This document shows positions 1 to 7,955 of a stretch of DNA of 18,501 nucleotides, one piece after another (position 1 is the stretch's first letter; the number at the start of each line of letters is the position of its first letter). Position numbers and translations under genes: made by a program. The notes below the pieces were generated by a model. It did not search any database. It worked only from the letters and a program-made list of their open reading frames with translations, and was not told where the DNA came from. The DNA comes from SZAS-18 sp031370675 (GTDB lineage: Bacteria; Verrucomicrobiota; Verrucomicrobiia; Chthoniobacterales; SZAS-18), in the NCBI GenBank assembly GCA_031370675.1, contig JANMQT010000072.1:1-18501 (forward strand). Reading direction: 5' to 3'.

Positions 1-957
1 AACCCGGCCGACGTGCGCCCGGAAGGCTTCACGGAAACGTACAAGCTTGACGTGTCGCCGATGACGAGCATCACCTTCAATTTGGGTCAGTATATCTTCT
101 TCGATAATAACGAGTTCAACAACTCGGCAAATTTGTCCAAGGGTGTGAAGGGCGACGCGTATCTGTTCATTCAACAGGTGGTGTTTGAGTTCAAGTTCGG
201 TGGAACGGGCGCGACGACGCGCACGGTCCAGGACGGCAAGACCACGCGCACGGAAACGGTCGCTGGTTCGCCGGCCATGAGCCTGAAGTTTGGCCCTACG
301 TTCCAGTTCTACCCGAATTCGGGCAGCGTGACCACGGCCACTGCCAACACCAATCCCCTCAACGGCATCACGAACGTGGCTGGATTTGGGTCGGCCTACG
401 GCAACGCCACCCGCGACCTGATGGTGTTCGACATGCCAATGGAGTTCAACTTCAAGATTGGCGGCATTGCCATCAAGCCCTATGCGGAAATCGCCTACAA
501 CTTCCAAGGTGGATCACGCGCCTACAATGTCTACGGTGTTCGCGCGGACAATTACAGCGACAAGATCGCGTGGATGGCGGGTGTGAAGTTCGGAAATCTC
601 GCCAAGAAGGGCGACTGGTCCATCTCGGCTGATTACCGCTCCGCGGGCATCGGTTCAATTGACCCGAACCTGAACGATCCGAATTGGGCGGGCAGCCGCC
701 TGAACATGCAGGGCCCGAAAATCGCCCTCGCTTATCGCTTCACCAACTGGCTGACCGGCAACATCAACTTCTACTCGGCTTGGAATCTGCGCCGCGACCT
801 CCGCCCTTCGGCGGTCCTTGGCGCGGCCACCAGCCCGGCTGTCCTGCCCGCTCCGGGCGCGGCGACCGCGGCCTTCAAGAACACGAAGGTTGCCCTCGTG
901 CCGTTTGACTACAACGCGCAGCAAATTGTCCAGGTCGAGTTGAACGCCACGTTCTAA
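1..957 (+). CDS. Outer-membrane β-barrel protein, putative porin (5'-truncated)
   Basis: The reading frame is open from the first base of the window, so the N-terminus lies outside; the in-frame GTG at 13 is most likely an internal Val codon. The visible 318 residues alternate short amphipathic β-strands (for example ITFNLGQYIFFDNN, SLKFGPTFQFYP, AIKPYAEIAYNF, KIALAYRFTNW) with Gly/Asn/Asp-rich turns. The protein ends in ...VQVELNATF, and a C-terminal aromatic residue is the usual BAM recognition signature of outer-membrane barrels. It resembles the 'putative porin' proteins common in Verrucomicrobiota, but the pore function and substrate cannot be read from the sequence. A strong intrinsic terminator follows 28 nt after the stop, so this is the last gene of its transcript. 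The barrel call is firm; the porin family name is less so. Confidence 0.72.
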   Translation, partial: NPADVRPEGFTETYKLDVSPMTSITFNLGQYIFFDNNEFNNSANLSKGVKGDAYLFIQQVVFEFKFGGTGATTRTVQDGKTTRTETVAGSPAMSLKFGPTFQFYPNSGSVTTATANTNPLNGITNVAGFGSAYGNATRDLMVFDMPMEFNFKIGGIAIKPYAEIAYNFQGGSRAYNVYGVRADNYSDKIAWMAGVKFGNLAKKGDWSISADYRSAGIGSIDPNLNDPNWAGSRLNMQGPKIALAYRFTNWLTGNINFYSAWNLRRDLRPSAVLGAATSPAVLPAPGAATAAFKNTKVALVPFDYNAQQIVQVELNATF

Positions 958-985
958 CCGACCAGGAAATCGGCTAATATTCGCG

Positions 986-1021
986 AGACCCTGCGCAGCA
1001 ATGCGCGGGGTCTTTGCGTTT
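986..1021 (+). terminator. Rho-independent terminator of the porin-like gene
   Basis: An 11-bp stem (986-996 with 1003-1013, one G·U pair) encloses the 6-nt loop AGCAAT and is followed by TTGCGTTT. It begins 28 nt after the stop codon of the β-barrel gene, in the right orientation to end its transcription. The remaining sequence up to 1241 shows no convincing gene or signal. Confidence 0.85.
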
Positions 1022-1241
1022 GATGGGAGCAGGGGCGCGTGACGCCGCTGGAACGTGAGGCCGCCAGGGTAGCCGACCGCGCTGCGGGCGGGGTGAACGC
1101 GACCACGAAATCAAACGCAACCTTCCGCGCGACCGGACCGTCGTACCCGCCCCGGGGTCAGCGATCCCGGCCACAACGGCGCGCTCGCCCAAGCGAAGCG
1201 CGTCGCGCGCGATTTTGCCCTCGGAATTCGGTCCTCCGGAC

Positions 1242-2057
1242 TCAGCCCTTGATCTCCAGCCGGTTGCTGATGAGAGCGAGGATGTAGCAAATCACGAAAT
1301 AGATCGCAGCGACAACGAACAACGTCTCAAGCACGATCGGCTTGCCGGCCGTTTGCCCGTAATACTCGTAAAGCTGGCGCCCGGCGGCCGTCAGTTCCTG
1401 CAGCGCGATGATGGACGCAAGAGAGGTGTCCTTTACCAGCGTGATGAGTTGGCTGACGATCGACGGCACCATCCGGCGCAGCGCCTGCGGGAGGATGATG
1501 TACATCACGGTGTGAAACGGCTTGAGCCCAAGTGCATATGCGGCCTCGAGCTGGCCCTTTTCTACCGAAAGGATTCCCGCGCGAAAGATTTCCGCCATGA
1601 CGGCGCTGGTGTAGAGCGAGAGCCCGATAATCGCAAACCACGGCGAGGGCAGCTTGATGCCGACCTTCGGGAAGACGATGAAGACGTAGAAGATGATGAG
1701 GTAAGACGGCAGCGCCCGCATGAATTCGATGTAGCCGGCGCAAAAGGTCTTGATCAGGCTGTTGTTGGACAGCCGGCCCAGTGCGAGACAGAACCCAATG
1801 ACCGTGCTGATGACCACCGAGAACACCGCCACGAAGAGCGTGACCTGCAATCCAACCCAGAGGAATTCCCACGTCGTCAGCGCGCCGAACGGCGACCAGT
1901 TGCCGAAGCGCGCGGCCGGGATGACGAGAAAATAGACGAGCAGGCCCAGGATGAGCCAGCCCGCGGCGTTAAACATCCGCGCAAACGTAAGGATCGGAGC
2001 AGGATGACGAGCCGGAAGGGACGCGTGCTCGTCTGGCGATATGGCTGCGGTGGACAT
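1242..2057 (-). CDS. Amino-acid ABC importer permease (second subunit, GluD-like)
   Basis: A 271-residue inner-membrane permease of the His/Glu/Gln/Arg-type importer family. Hydrophobic segments lie at about residues 33-50, 65-93, 105-130, 140-160 and 245-265. The cytoplasmic EAA coupling motif that contacts the ATPase is at about 171-190 (EAAYALGLK...ILP). The ATG at 2057 is the only good start; no Shine-Dalgarno is visible and CC precedes the ATG. The gene begins 18 nt after the stop of the other permease, and it is the last gene of the operon. Family knowledge predicts a heterodimeric pore with that permease, served by the binding protein and ATPase upstream. The roughly 30-residue polar N-terminus before the first membrane segment fits the longer of the two permeases in such systems. 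No clear terminator was found downstream. Confidence 0.9.
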   Translation of the reverse strand: MSTAAISPDEHASLPARHPAPILTFARMFNAAGWLILGLLVYFLVIPAARFGNWSPFGALTTWEFLWVGLQVTLFVAVFSVVISTVIGFCLALGRLSNNSLIKTFCAGYIEFMRALPSYLIIFYVFIVFPKVGIKLPSPWFAIIGLSLYTSAVMAEIFRAGILSVEKGQLEAAYALGLKPFHTVMYIILPQALRRMVPSIVSQLITLVKDTSLASIIALQELTAAGRQLYEYYGQTAGKPIVLETLFVVAAIYFVICYILALISNRLEIKG

Positions 2058-2075
2058 GGTCGGCGAAAATTCCGC

Positions 2076-2825
2076 TTAAATATGGGCGCCCTGCAATCGC
2101 AGCGTTTTCGCCCGCAGGGGATTGTATCTTTTCTCCAGGCGATGGACGAACCAGCCCATGGGCAGGGTTAGCGCCAGGTAAAAAAACACCACCGCCGTAT
2201 AGACCTCAAAAGTTGCAAAAGTCCGGTTATTCACGTACTCGGCCTGGAACATTAGGTCCGCCACCCCGATGGAAGAAAGCAGGGCCGAATTCTTCAGCAT
2301 CGCGCTGTAGAGGTTTCCGAGCGGTGGAAGCACGAGCCGGATGGCCTGCGGCACCACGACGAGGCGAAGGGTTTGGAGCAAAGTAAGCCCGAGGGACCGC
2401 GCCGCCTCACTCTGCCCCTTGGGAATGGCCAACAGCCCTGAGCGAATGGCTTCAGCCACGTAGGCGCCGGTGTAGAGCGCCAGCGCCAGCGTGCCGGCGG
2501 CGAATTGATCGCTGACCGACCAGCCCCAAATTTCAAAGCCCAATTTCATCCCGAGCTTCGGCAGCCCAAAATAAAAGACCAACACCTGCACGTAGAGGGG
2601 CGTGTTTCGGAAAAATTCCGTGAACGCGATCGCGACAATCTTCAATCCGCCGCTCGGCGTCACGCGCAACAATGCGACCACGAGCCCGATGACAAACGAG
2701 ACAATGGCAGCCCAGAAGGAGACGTTCACCGTCATCAACATTCCCCACAAAAAATTCGGGAGGTATGTGACGACGGCGGATCCGAAGGCCGGCGCGGCCT
2801 CGTTTGCTTGGGCGAGAATGATCAT
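2076..2825 (-). CDS. Amino-acid ABC importer permease (first subunit, GluC-like)
   Basis: Start chosen at ATG 2825 (MIILAQANEA...), giving 249 residues. The frame can be extended to a TTG at 2885, but the extra 20 residues are polar, Pro/Arg-rich and unlike the family. Membrane segments lie at about residues 20-53, 62-88, 108-125 and 206-228. The EAA loop is at about 140-160 (EAARSLGLTLLQ...VVPQ). It is a paralogue and partner of the second permease gene 18 nt downstream, together forming the transmembrane channel of the importer. It is separated from the upstream binding-protein gene by 143 nt that include a perfect GC palindrome 15 nt before the start. That hairpin could lower permease translation relative to the binding protein, which is common for importers. 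Confidence 0.88.
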   Translation of the reverse strand: MIILAQANEAAPAFGSAVVTYLPNFLWGMLMTVNVSFWAAIVSFVIGLVVALLRVTPSGGLKIVAIAFTEFFRNTPLYVQVLVFYFGLPKLGMKLGFEIWGWSVSDQFAAGTLALALYTGAYVAEAIRSGLLAIPKGQSEAARSLGLTLLQTLRLVVVPQAIRLVLPPLGNLYSAMLKNSALLSSIGVADLMFQAEYVNNRTFATFEVYTAVVFFYLALTLPMGWFVHRLEKRYNPLRAKTLRLQGAHI

Positions 2826-2840
2826 GGAAACGGCGAAACG

Positions 2841-2856
2841 GCCCGGCGCGCCGGGC
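2841..2856. repeat. Perfect 16-bp palindrome between binding-protein and permease genes
   Basis: GCCCGGCGCGCCGGGC is its own reverse complement and can fold as a 6-bp G/C stem with a CGCG loop in the operon mRNA. It lies in the 143-nt gap of the importer operon, 15 nt upstream of the first permease ATG. No T-run follows on the minus strand, so it is more likely an mRNA-stability or translation-tuning hairpin than a terminator. Confidence 0.6.
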
Positions 2857-2968
2857 GGGCGACCGTTGTGAAAACAAGATGGCAAGCGGCGCGCGACGGC
2901 ATGAATCCGGGAAAGATTATGGCGAGGACTTGTCGTCGCGCGCGGTGAAAAGCAGCCGATCCAACTTC

Positions 2969-3832
2969 CTACTTCGGCGGATCGATGCTGACGCCGCTGA
3001 CGGGCTTGATGTTCTTGTCGTAGATCGCCTTCCAGCGGCCGTCCGCCTTCATCTTGGCGAGCTCCGCATTCACGAAGGCGGTCAGGTCCGGCTTGCCCTT
3101 CTTAATCCCGATGCCGTATGGTTCGGAGGTGAACTGGCCGCCGACCATCTCGTATTTATCCGGCGCGGTTGCCTTGAAACCGAGGAGGATGGCGTCATCC
3201 GTGGTCATCGCGTCCGCCTGGCCATTCTTGAGGGCCTCGAAGCACTCGGAGTAGCCTTTGAAGAGCAGCGGTTTGCAGGTGGGCGCCTTTTCGATCAACG
3301 TTTTTTCGCTGGTGGAGCCCTGGGCCGTGGAAACCGTCTTGCCACCCAGGTCTGCCACGCTCTTGATCGGGCTGCCCTTCGGCACCAGCAGCGACTGCCC
3401 GGCGACGTAGTACACGTCCGACATGTCGATTTGCTTCTTGCGATCCTCGGTGATGGTCATCGTGCTGAGGACGAGGTCCACCTTGTCCTCCTGCAGGAAC
3501 GGCACGCGGTTCGCCGAGATCGCCTCGACCAGCTCCACCTTGTCCTCGCTGCCCAGAAGCTCCTTCGCGAGGGCGCGGGCAATGTCGGCATCGAGACCCT
3601 CGACGCGCTTCGTGATCGGGTTGTTCTGGCCGAAGAGCGGCACGTTGTATTTCACGCCGACGATGAGTTTACCCCGGGCCTTGATGTCAGGAATGACGTT
3701 CTTCGCCACGACAGGCGTGGGAGCGGGTGTGGCGGTCGCGGTCGCGGGAGGCGACGCGGTGGGCGTTTGGGCGAAAAGGCTGCCGGCAGTGAGGGCGATC
3801 GCGGCAGAGGCGATCCACGGATGAAGCTTCAT
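2969..3832 (-). CDS. gluB: Periplasmic glutamate-type amino-acid binding protein (GluB-like)
   Basis: Start taken at ATG 3832 (MKLHPW), because a classic Sec signal peptide begins there: basic N-terminus, hydrophobic core at residues 7-20, and a likely cut after SLFA-21. An in-frame TTG at 3943 would place the signal internally. A Thr/Ala/Pro linker (about 23-42) precedes the family-3 solute-binding fold (about 45-275). Typical features are VGVKYNVPLFG, GLDADIARALAKELLG, TMTITEDRKKQIDMSDVYY, a Cys186/Cys197 pair, TTDDAILLG and EPYGIGIKKG. These resemble actinobacterial GluB more than E. coli GltI. Known GluB is a lipoprotein; here no lipobox Cys is seen, so the protein is probably soluble in the periplasm. 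It lies between the ATPase and permease genes of the same operon. Glutamate/aspartate specificity is inferred from similarity. Confidence 0.88.
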   Translation of the reverse strand: MKLHPWIASAAIALTAGSLFAQTPTASPPATATATPAPTPVVAKNVIPDIKARGKLIVGVKYNVPLFGQNNPITKRVEGLDADIARALAKELLGSEDKVELVEAISANRVPFLQEDKVDLVLSTMTITEDRKKQIDMSDVYYVAGQSLLVPKGSPIKSVADLGGKTVSTAQGSTSEKTLIEKAPTCKPLLFKGYSECFEALKNGQADAMTTDDAILLGFKATAPDKYEMVGGQFTSEPYGIGIKKGKPDLTAFVNAELAKMKADGRWKAIYDKNIKPVSGVSIDPPK

Positions 3833-3939
3833 GTTTGCGGTTTTTGTTTTGGGTTGCTGGGGGGTTTGGGCCGAAAGGCGCGCTGAAATCAGGGCGCCAG
3901 TCGGGAGAGTGGTTCTTGTCGAAGGCGGCGCGGATTGGA

Positions 3940-4707
<768 letters not shown>

Positions 4708-4824
4708 AGGTGGCGCGTGGCGGAGTATTTCAACCGGCCCCCGGTGTGTCACGCACAGAAGTTTGCTTTCGCCCGGAAAAGCCCTTACTCCCTCGACCTC
4801 GATACCGCGCGCCGCGCGCTCTCC

Positions 4825-6141
4825 ATGACGGATCCGCAGAATCCCTCCCCGCCGCCCGACGAATCCGATCCCGCGATTCGCCCCCGCGCGGTTGCCTCCC
4901 GGCATTTCCGCAAGCCGTCACCGGACCCCGCAGTTCCAGTCCGGACGGAAAGTGGGACCGACCCCGGCGGGGAAGCGGGCACCGCCGGCGACGACGCGGA
5001 GTTGGAGCAGTTGACGAGGCAATTCAAGGATTTCGTCGCTCGGAAGAAACCGCCGGCCGCCGAGACCTCCGGGGAAGACGAGGCGCGGGCGCGCCGCCGG
5101 CCGATGCCGCGTTCGGGCAACGTCAACATGTCGGTGATGCTCGGCGACGCGGCCGACCCCGCGCTGGAGGAATCGCTCGCCTCGACGGCCAGCCGGGCTG
5201 AACCGGCGCACCTGGCCCTGCCGCCGGGTTTCGCGCCCATGGCCTGGAAGCTTGGCTCCGTAGCCGTGGTGATGTTTGGCCTGGGCTATTTGCTCGCCTT
5301 TCTGATGCATCCGTCACCGCCGCCTGAAGAGGCCGCCGCGGGCCCCTCGCCACCCCCGCCCGCGGCCTGGCGGGCACCCACGATGGGGGTGCTTGACCGG
5401 GCACTCGCGGCAGATCAGGCCGGCGACCTCAAGCTGGCGAGCAAGCTCCTCATGGAACTGGCGACAGCGGAACCGAATCTTCCGGGGCTGACCCGTTATC
5501 TCGCGAGCCTGGAGACGCGGGCGGGAAATTTCAGCGCGGCGGAAAACGGCCTGCTGGCCTTGGACGCCGCGGGGCGTGAAGTTCACCAGGTGCTGTATCT
5601 GCGGGCGTTTAACGTCTCCCGGCAGCGGCGCTTCGACGATGCCTCCAAGCTGCTGCTTTCCTCGCTCGCCCTCGATCCATTGCCAGCCGATTCACACTAT
5701 CAAATGGCCGAGCTTTTGCGCCGGCAAGGCAAGCTGACCGACGCGGTGAATGTGGCTAGGCAGGCGTTGCTGCGGGTCCGTCCCGGCTCCGGCGTTTCGC
5801 GGTCGACCGTCGCTCTCAAGCTGCGCCTCGCGCAAATTGAGGATGGCCAGACGTCCGAGGTCGAGGCGGCCCTGGCCGAGGCGATGAAGTCCCCGCCCGT
5901 CGCCCCGGAATGGATGTTTACGGCCGCGGCGCTCGATCTCCAGCGCGGGAATGTGGCCGCTGCCGCCGAATGGTTGGGCAGGGCGCGGGGGATCCTGCCA
6001 CGGGATGAATTCATCGGGTGGGTGGACGACTATTTTTTCCGGCAGCACAGCACGGCCCCTGAATTGGCGGCGTTTCGGGTTTCTGACGACGAGCGGCAGC
6101 GCCGTCGGGCGACGTCGGGGGATTTCTTCATCGACCCATAG
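4825..6141 (+). CDS. Membrane-anchored TPR-like protein of unknown function
   Basis: A 438-residue protein from ATG 4825 (MTDPQNPSPP). The frame extends upstream, but only as antisense of the importer ATPase gene. Residues 1-135 are Pro/Asp/Glu/Arg-rich and probably disordered, with a short helix at about 57-73. One membrane segment (about 143-161, SVAVVMFGLGYLLAFL) is followed by a Pro/Ala-rich linker (164-183). The rest (about 187-405) is helical with TPR-like pairs, for example DRALAADQAGDLKLASKLLM, FDDASKLLLSSLALDPLPADSHYQMAELLRR (broken over two helices) and QGKLTDAVNVARQALL. The topology predicts a cytoplasmic N-terminus and a periplasmic TPR domain. TPR domains hold protein partners, but no partner is identified here. 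The ECF sigma gene begins 220 nt downstream. I do not recognise a named family. Confidence 0.8.
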   Translation: MTDPQNPSPPPDESDPAIRPRAVASRHFRKPSPDPAVPVRTESGTDPGGEAGTAGDDAELEQLTRQFKDFVARKKPPAAETSGEDEARARRRPMPRSGNVNMSVMLGDAADPALEESLASTASRAEPAHLALPPGFAPMAWKLGSVAVVMFGLGYLLAFLMHPSPPPEEAAAGPSPPPPAAWRAPTMGVLDRALAADQAGDLKLASKLLMELATAEPNLPGLTRYLASLETRAGNFSAAENGLLALDAAGREVHQVLYLRAFNVSRQRRFDDASKLLLSSLALDPLPADSHYQMAELLRRQGKLTDAVNVARQALLRVRPGSGVSRSTVALKLRLAQIEDGQTSEVEAALAEAMKSPPVAPEWMFTAAALDLQRGNVAAAAEWLGRARGILPRDEFIGWVDDYFFRQHSTAPELAAFRVSDDERQRRRATSGDFFIDP

Positions 6142-6361
6142 AGCGTGCCTTCCCGGGGTCGCAGCGTGAATTCCTGCATCTGAGCGGCCGGCTGGCGGCG
6201 CATAGCTGGTCAGAGCCCGCGTGACAGGTGGGTTCGAAAGCTCCCCTTGCTGTTCCATGACCGCTGTGCTTCTCTCGTTTCCGGCTGCTGAGTGGCTGCG
6301 TTGGACCCTCGACGCGCTCTTCGCGCCGAGTTCCCGTTCCGAGAGCCACCCGCGCCGCGCG

Positions 6362-6940
6362 ATGAATTTCACGACCGACGCCCCAGTCACGGTTGGACCC
6401 GAAGTGGTGCAACGCATCGCCACGGGCGATGCGAGTGCGTTCGCGTCCTTTTACGATGCCTTCTCCGGCGCGCTGTACTCGCTGGCCTTCAAGATTCTAG
6501 GCAGCGCGGAAGAAGCGGAGGATGTCCTCCAGTCCGCCTGCCTGCGGATGTGGGACGACGCGGTGCGCTTCGATGCCCGCCGCGGCACGCCGTTTACCTG
6601 GGCTTACACCATCACGCGCTCAAAGGCGCTTGATCGCCTCCGCCTGCGCCGGCGCCGCGCCCAGCTCATGGAGTCCGGCGGCATGCAGGAGATCATCGCG
6701 CAACAAGGCGAATCGCCGTCGGCCGACAGCGAGATGGCGACAGGCGAGCGTGCTACCGCCGTGCGTTCGGCGCTCGGTGCCCTGCCGGAGGATCAGCGCG
6801 AGGCCATCGAGCTCGCCTTCTTCAACGGCCTGACCCAGCAGGAAATCGCGGCGCGCACGGGCGAGCCGCTTGGAACCATCAAGGCGCGCATCCGCCGCGG
6901 CATGCTGAAGCTCCGGAGTCCGCTCGCGAAATTTGTATGA
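6362..6940 (+). CDS. ECF RNA polymerase sigma factor (SigK-like group)
   Basis: A 192-residue ECF sigma factor. Start chosen at ATG 6362 (MNFTTDAPVT), because the sigma-2 domain begins about 20 residues later; the frame is open to 6221, but that extension is unlike the family. Sigma-2 spans about 26-92 (FYDAFSGALYSLAFKILGS, AEDVLQSACLRMWDDA, then the TPFTWAYTITRSKALDRLR promoter-melting and -10 recognition region). A linker of about 40 residues follows. Sigma-4 lies at about 134-186 with the helix-turn-helix GLTQQEIAARTGEPLGTIKA that reads the -35 element. The stop overlaps the anti-sigma start by 4 nt (ATGA), so the two are translationally coupled. It should direct transcription of a stress regulon when released from its anti-sigma; the signal is unknown. 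The 220 bp upstream show no promoter I can defend. Confidence 0.92.
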   Translation: MNFTTDAPVTVGPEVVQRIATGDASAFASFYDAFSGALYSLAFKILGSAEEAEDVLQSACLRMWDDAVRFDARRGTPFTWAYTITRSKALDRLRLRRRRAQLMESGGMQEIIAQQGESPSADSEMATGERATAVRSALGALPEDQREAIELAFFNGLTQQEIAARTGEPLGTIKARIRRGMLKLRSPLAKFV

Positions 6941-7839
6941 ACGTCCCGCCCGAATTTGATGAACAAATGCAGGAGCGCGCCGCGCTTCATGCGCTGGGGC
7001 TGCTTCCGCCGGAAGAGACCGCCGAGTTCGAGCGCGAGATGTGGTCGCGGCCCGGCTTGCGCGATCTCGTCCAGGAAATGTGCCTCGGCCTGGAGACGGT
7101 TGGGCGCACGGGAGCGAAACGGGAAGCGCCGCGGCACCTGCGCGAAACGTTGATCGCGCAGGTCTCAAACCGCCCCGCGTCGAATCCACCCATCACCTTT
7201 CCCGCCTACGTCCCCGTCACACCGGTCGCGTCGCGCCCGACCAATATCATCTGGTTGCCCTGGGCGGCGGCGGCGGCGTTTGCGTTGCTCGGCTCCATCT
7301 TCTTTTTCCAACGCAACGCCGCGCGCGCTGAGGTGAAGGCCGAGATCGCAAAGGCGACCGAGACGACGCGGCAGCTGACGGTTGCGACGTCGCAGACCGC
7401 GGGACTCAGCCGTCGCGTCGCGGATCTTGAGGCCGAAACCGCGAAGCTGCGCGGGGAGACGGCACGCCTCGCCCAGACGCAGGCGGTCTCGTGGTCGAAA
7501 TTGCGCGTGGCCTCGCTTCGCACCACGCCCTCGGCAAATCCGGCCTCGACCGCGGGCGGCCTGGTCCTCTGGGATGCGGAACAGGCCGCGGGAATGTTAA
7601 GCGTGCGAAATCTGCCGCCGGCGCCGGCGGGCAAGGATTATCAGCTTTGGGTCGTCGATCCGGGGCAGCCAAAACCGCTGAATGGCGGCGTTTTTAAGAC
7701 GAATGCCGACGGTTCGGCGCAGATTTATTTCCGGCCCACGTCCACGTCGAAGGTCAGTGCGGACAAGTTTGCCATCAGTCTCGAGCCGGAGGGTGGCCGC
7801 GCCGTGGCCGAAGGCACGATTTTCATGCTCGGTAATTAG
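6937..7839 (+). CDS. RskA-family transmembrane anti-sigma factor
   Basis: A 300-residue partner of the ECF sigma factor, starting within its stop codon. The N-terminal cytoplasmic part (about 1-75; ALHALGLLPPEETAEFE, then a short helical region) matches RskA-type anti-sigma domains, which lack the zinc HxxxCxxC of ZAS proteins; no such motif is present. A membrane helix lies at about 105-124 (IIWLPWAAAAAFALLGSIFF). Residues of about 126-183 form a charged, heptad-like coiled coil (for example VADLEAETAKLRGETARLAQ). The periplasmic RskA C-terminal domain spans about 185-300 (GMLSVRNLPPAPAGKDYQLWVVD ending in ISLEPEGG). In the known model the protein holds the sigma factor at the membrane until regulated proteolysis frees it. 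The long coiled coil between membrane and sensor domain is the unusual part. Confidence 0.88.
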   Translation: MNVPPEFDEQMQERAALHALGLLPPEETAEFEREMWSRPGLRDLVQEMCLGLETVGRTGAKREAPRHLRETLIAQVSNRPASNPPITFPAYVPVTPVASRPTNIIWLPWAAAAAFALLGSIFFFQRNAARAEVKAEIAKATETTRQLTVATSQTAGLSRRVADLEAETAKLRGETARLAQTQAVSWSKLRVASLRTTPSANPASTAGGLVLWDAEQAAGMLSVRNLPPAPAGKDYQLWVVDPGQPKPLNGGVFKTNADGSAQIYFRPTSTSKVSADKFAISLEPEGGRAVAEGTIFMLGN

Positions 7840-7904
7840 CGCAGGGCAGTTTCCGTTGGTTGGCACCAGCGACTGATTTCGATCCTCCCTCCGGGATTTG
7901 ACCG

Positions 7905-7920
7905 CGATCTCGAAAGATCG
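7905..7920. terminator. Short hairpin between convergent rskA-like and cca genes
   Basis: A 6-bp perfect stem CGATCT/AGATCG with a CGAA loop sits in the 116-bp gap between two genes that point at each other. No proper T-run follows on either strand, so a role as a bidirectional terminator is only a guess. Confidence 0.25.
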
Positions 7921-7955
7921 ATTCGGCTGAAAAAACAGGATCGTTTCTTCGCCGA

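Noticed and set aside
1022..1241. Small gene or operon terminator after the second permease
   Set aside because: Open frames are short and Arg/Pro-rich with no start context; hairpins such as CCGGG/CCCGG lack a T-run.
1215..2171. 318-residue plus-strand open frame opposite the second permease
   Set aside because: Highly charged shadow of a clear membrane protein gene.
6142..6361. Autoregulated promoter of the ECF sigma gene
   Set aside because: No AAC/GTC-type pair with proper spacing could be defended; TTGAAC is absent from this gap.
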